NCBI GenBank assembly: GCA_002320035.1
Contig: DCJL01000004.1
Span: 1-20,566, forward strand
Source: Clostridiales bacterium UBA1701
Lineage (GTDB): Bacteria > Bacillota > Clostridia > Oscillospirales > Oscillospiraceae
Length of the DNA stretch: 20,566 bases
Direction: 5' to 3'
Shown here: positions 19,342 to 20,566 of the stretch, one piece after another
Position numbering within the stretch: the stretch's first letter is position 1
How the letters are laid out: each line of letters opens with the position of its first letter
Program-made: the position numbers and the translations under genes
Notes under the pieces: model-generated
Seen by the model: only the letters and a program-made list of their open reading frames with translations
Database searches by the model: none
Told to the model about the DNA's origin: nothing

Positions 19342-20566
19342 CAAGACGGGCCTTCTCGGCCTGTTCACAAAGGGAAATGACATTCCCACCACCGCCCAGC
19401 AAACCCTCCCTTACCGGGAAATGTACCGGGATGGGGTGTGCCGGGTGGAGGACCGCTATTACACCAAAACCATTGAATATGAGGACATCAACTACCAGCT
19501 CGCCCAGACCGAAGATCAGGCGGCCATCTTTGACGGGTGGAGCGCCTGTCTGAACTACTTTGACAGCTCCTTGCCGTTTCAGCTTTCTTTCCTCAACCAC
19601 CGGAGCCGCCCGGGCAGCCGGTACAGCGTCAACATCCCCATGCAGGAGGACGACTACAACAGCGTCCGGCGTGAATATGTGGAAATGCTGGAGAACCAGA
19701 TCGCCAAAAGCAACAACGGCATTGTCCGCACAAAGCTCCTGACCTTCGGTGTGAATGTGGACGACCTCTCCACCGCAAGGGCGAGGCTGGAGCGCGTGGA
19801 GGCGGACATTTGCGGCAACTTCAAAAAGCTGGGTGTCAAGTGCCGCTCCCTCTCGGGGCTGGAACGGCTGGAGCTTCTTCACGGGCAGCTCCACCCCGGC
19901 GGCACCGACCCTTTCCGGTTTTCGTGGGATATGATACCCCAGACCGGCCTTTCCACAAAGGACTTTATTGCCCCGGACAGCTTCGACTTCCGTTTCAGCC
20001 GCCTGTTCCGGGTAGGGACGACCTGGGGCGCGGCCTCCTATTTGCAGATTTTGGCCTCGGAGCTCTCGGACAAGCTGCTGGCGGAGCTTTTGGAAATGGA
20101 TGCGGAAATGACGATCACGCTCCATATCCAGACCGTCGATCAGGCCGCCGCCGTGAAATCCATCAAGGCCAAAGTCTCCGACATTGACAAGATGAAGGTG
20201 GAGGAACAGAAGAAGGCCGCCCGGGCCGGGTACGACATGGACATACTCCCGCCCGACCTTGTAACTTACAGCAATGACGCAAAGACCCTCTTGGAAGATT
20301 TGCAGAGCCGGAACGAGCGAATGTTCCTTCTGACCTTCCTTGTGGTGAACATGGCCCCGACCCGTCGGGAGCTGGACAACGACCTGTTCACGGTGTCGGG
20401 TATCGTTCAGAAATACAACTGCACCTTGAAGCGGCTGGACTTCCAGCAGGAGGACGGTTTTCTTTCCAGCCTGCCGCTGGGCCATAACGGCATTGAGATC
20501 AAGCGCGGCATGACCACCAGCTCCACGGCTATTTTCGTTCCCTTTATGACGCAGGAGCTCCGCATG
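19295..20566 (+). CDS. VirB4-type conjugation ATPase, N-terminal part (truncated by window)
   Basis: An open frame runs 424 codons to the right edge. I place the start at TTG 19295, 9 nt after AAAGGAGG and inside prgI. The N-terminus is basic (RRAGKPAGKKPDKTG), followed by the VirB4 N-terminal domain: LPYREMYRDGVCRVEDRYYTKTIEYEDINY, WSACLNYFDSSLPFQLSFLN, and later FDFRFSRLFRVGTTW, LLFLT-type MFLLTFLVVNMAPTRRELD and DFQQEDGFLSSLPLG. These match the part ahead of the P-loop; the Walker A and B motifs would lie past the edge. VirB4 energises assembly of the mating channel with PrgI. Confidence 0.93.
   Translation, partial: MRNSRRAGKPAGKKPDKTGLLGLFTKGNDIPTTAQQTLPYREMYRDGVCRVEDRYYTKTIEYEDINYQLAQTEDQAAIFDGWSACLNYFDSSLPFQLSFLNHRSRPGSRYSVNIPMQEDDYNSVRREYVEMLENQIAKSNNGIVRTKLLTFGVNVDDLSTARARLERVEADICGNFKKLGVKCRSLSGLERLELLHGQLHPGGTDPFRFSWDMIPQTGLSTKDFIAPDSFDFRFSRLFRVGTTWGAASYLQILASELSDKLLAELLEMDAEMTITLHIQTVDQAAAVKSIKAKVSDIDKMKVEEQKKAARAGYDMDILPPDLVTYSNDAKTLLEDLQSRNERMFLLTFLVVNMAPTRRELDNDLFTVSGIVQKYNCTLKRLDFQQEDGFLSSLPLGHNGIEIKRGMTTSSTAIFVPFMTQELRM

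Noticed and set aside
19202..20485. Antisense open frame of 427 codons opposite virB4
   Set aside because: It is the mirror of a clear VirB4 frame, without a ribosome site or recognisable domain.

Overview
The window holds one end and about 20 kb of an integrative and conjugative element (ICE) of the broad Tn1549/CTn type, sitting in the chromosome of a gut-type Firmicute. My guess is a GC-rich Clostridia/Oscillospirales relative. The reasons are a large serine recombinase next to a tRNA gene; Gram-positive conjugation proteins in the usual order (PcfB-like, VirD4/PcfC, Maff2, VirB6-like, PrgI, VirB4); strong AGGAGG ribosome sites; Spo0A- and SpoVG-type domains; and a cysteine-rich KTR protein. 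The element runs off the right edge inside virB4, so the relaxase and the far end are not visible.

Layout. 1-156 is chromosomal: the tail of an unknown gene, a bidirectional terminator, and the 3' part of a tRNA-Ala(GGC) gene read on the minus strand. The D-arm is replaced at the element junction (about 150-208). 209-3206 is a minus-strand block: serine recombinase, a 68-aa protein, a DUF3789-type 42-aa membrane peptide, a dubious 98-aa frame among hairpins, and a stand-alone Spo0A C-terminal-domain protein. An XRE regulator (3458-3808) is divergent from it. 3814-8815 looks like a cargo locus: a KTR protein, then an ECF sigma / membrane anti-sigma-like / large lipoprotein operon, bounded on both sides by similar KTR-tail-plus-hairpin sequences.

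8892-20566 is the plus-strand transfer operon. A promoter is followed by two intrinsic terminators in the leader (possible attenuation). Then come a ParB-like protein, a strongly folded non-coding segment (10488-10702), a DUF7768-like protein, a C5 cytosine methyltransferase with a 170-codon frame overlapping it, ArdA, a conserved 349-aa ICE protein, PcfB-like, VirD4/PcfC, Maff2, VirB6-like, a SpoVG-domain protein, a DUF7007-type protein, PrgI and VirB4.

How it works together (inference from families): the recombinase excises and integrates the element; the XRE and Spo0A-like proteins probably control this; ArdA and the methyltransferase protect incoming DNA from restriction; VirD4 with PcfB feeds DNA to a VirB4/PrgI/VirB6/Maff2 channel. 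Most striking are a nearly identical 23-nt hairpin placed 0-7 nt after the stop codon at seven gene junctions, the dual-frame methyltransferase locus whose second frame carries two beta-clamp-like motifs, the 166-nt nested inverted-repeat element, and integration inside the D-arm of a tRNA gene by a serine recombinase.
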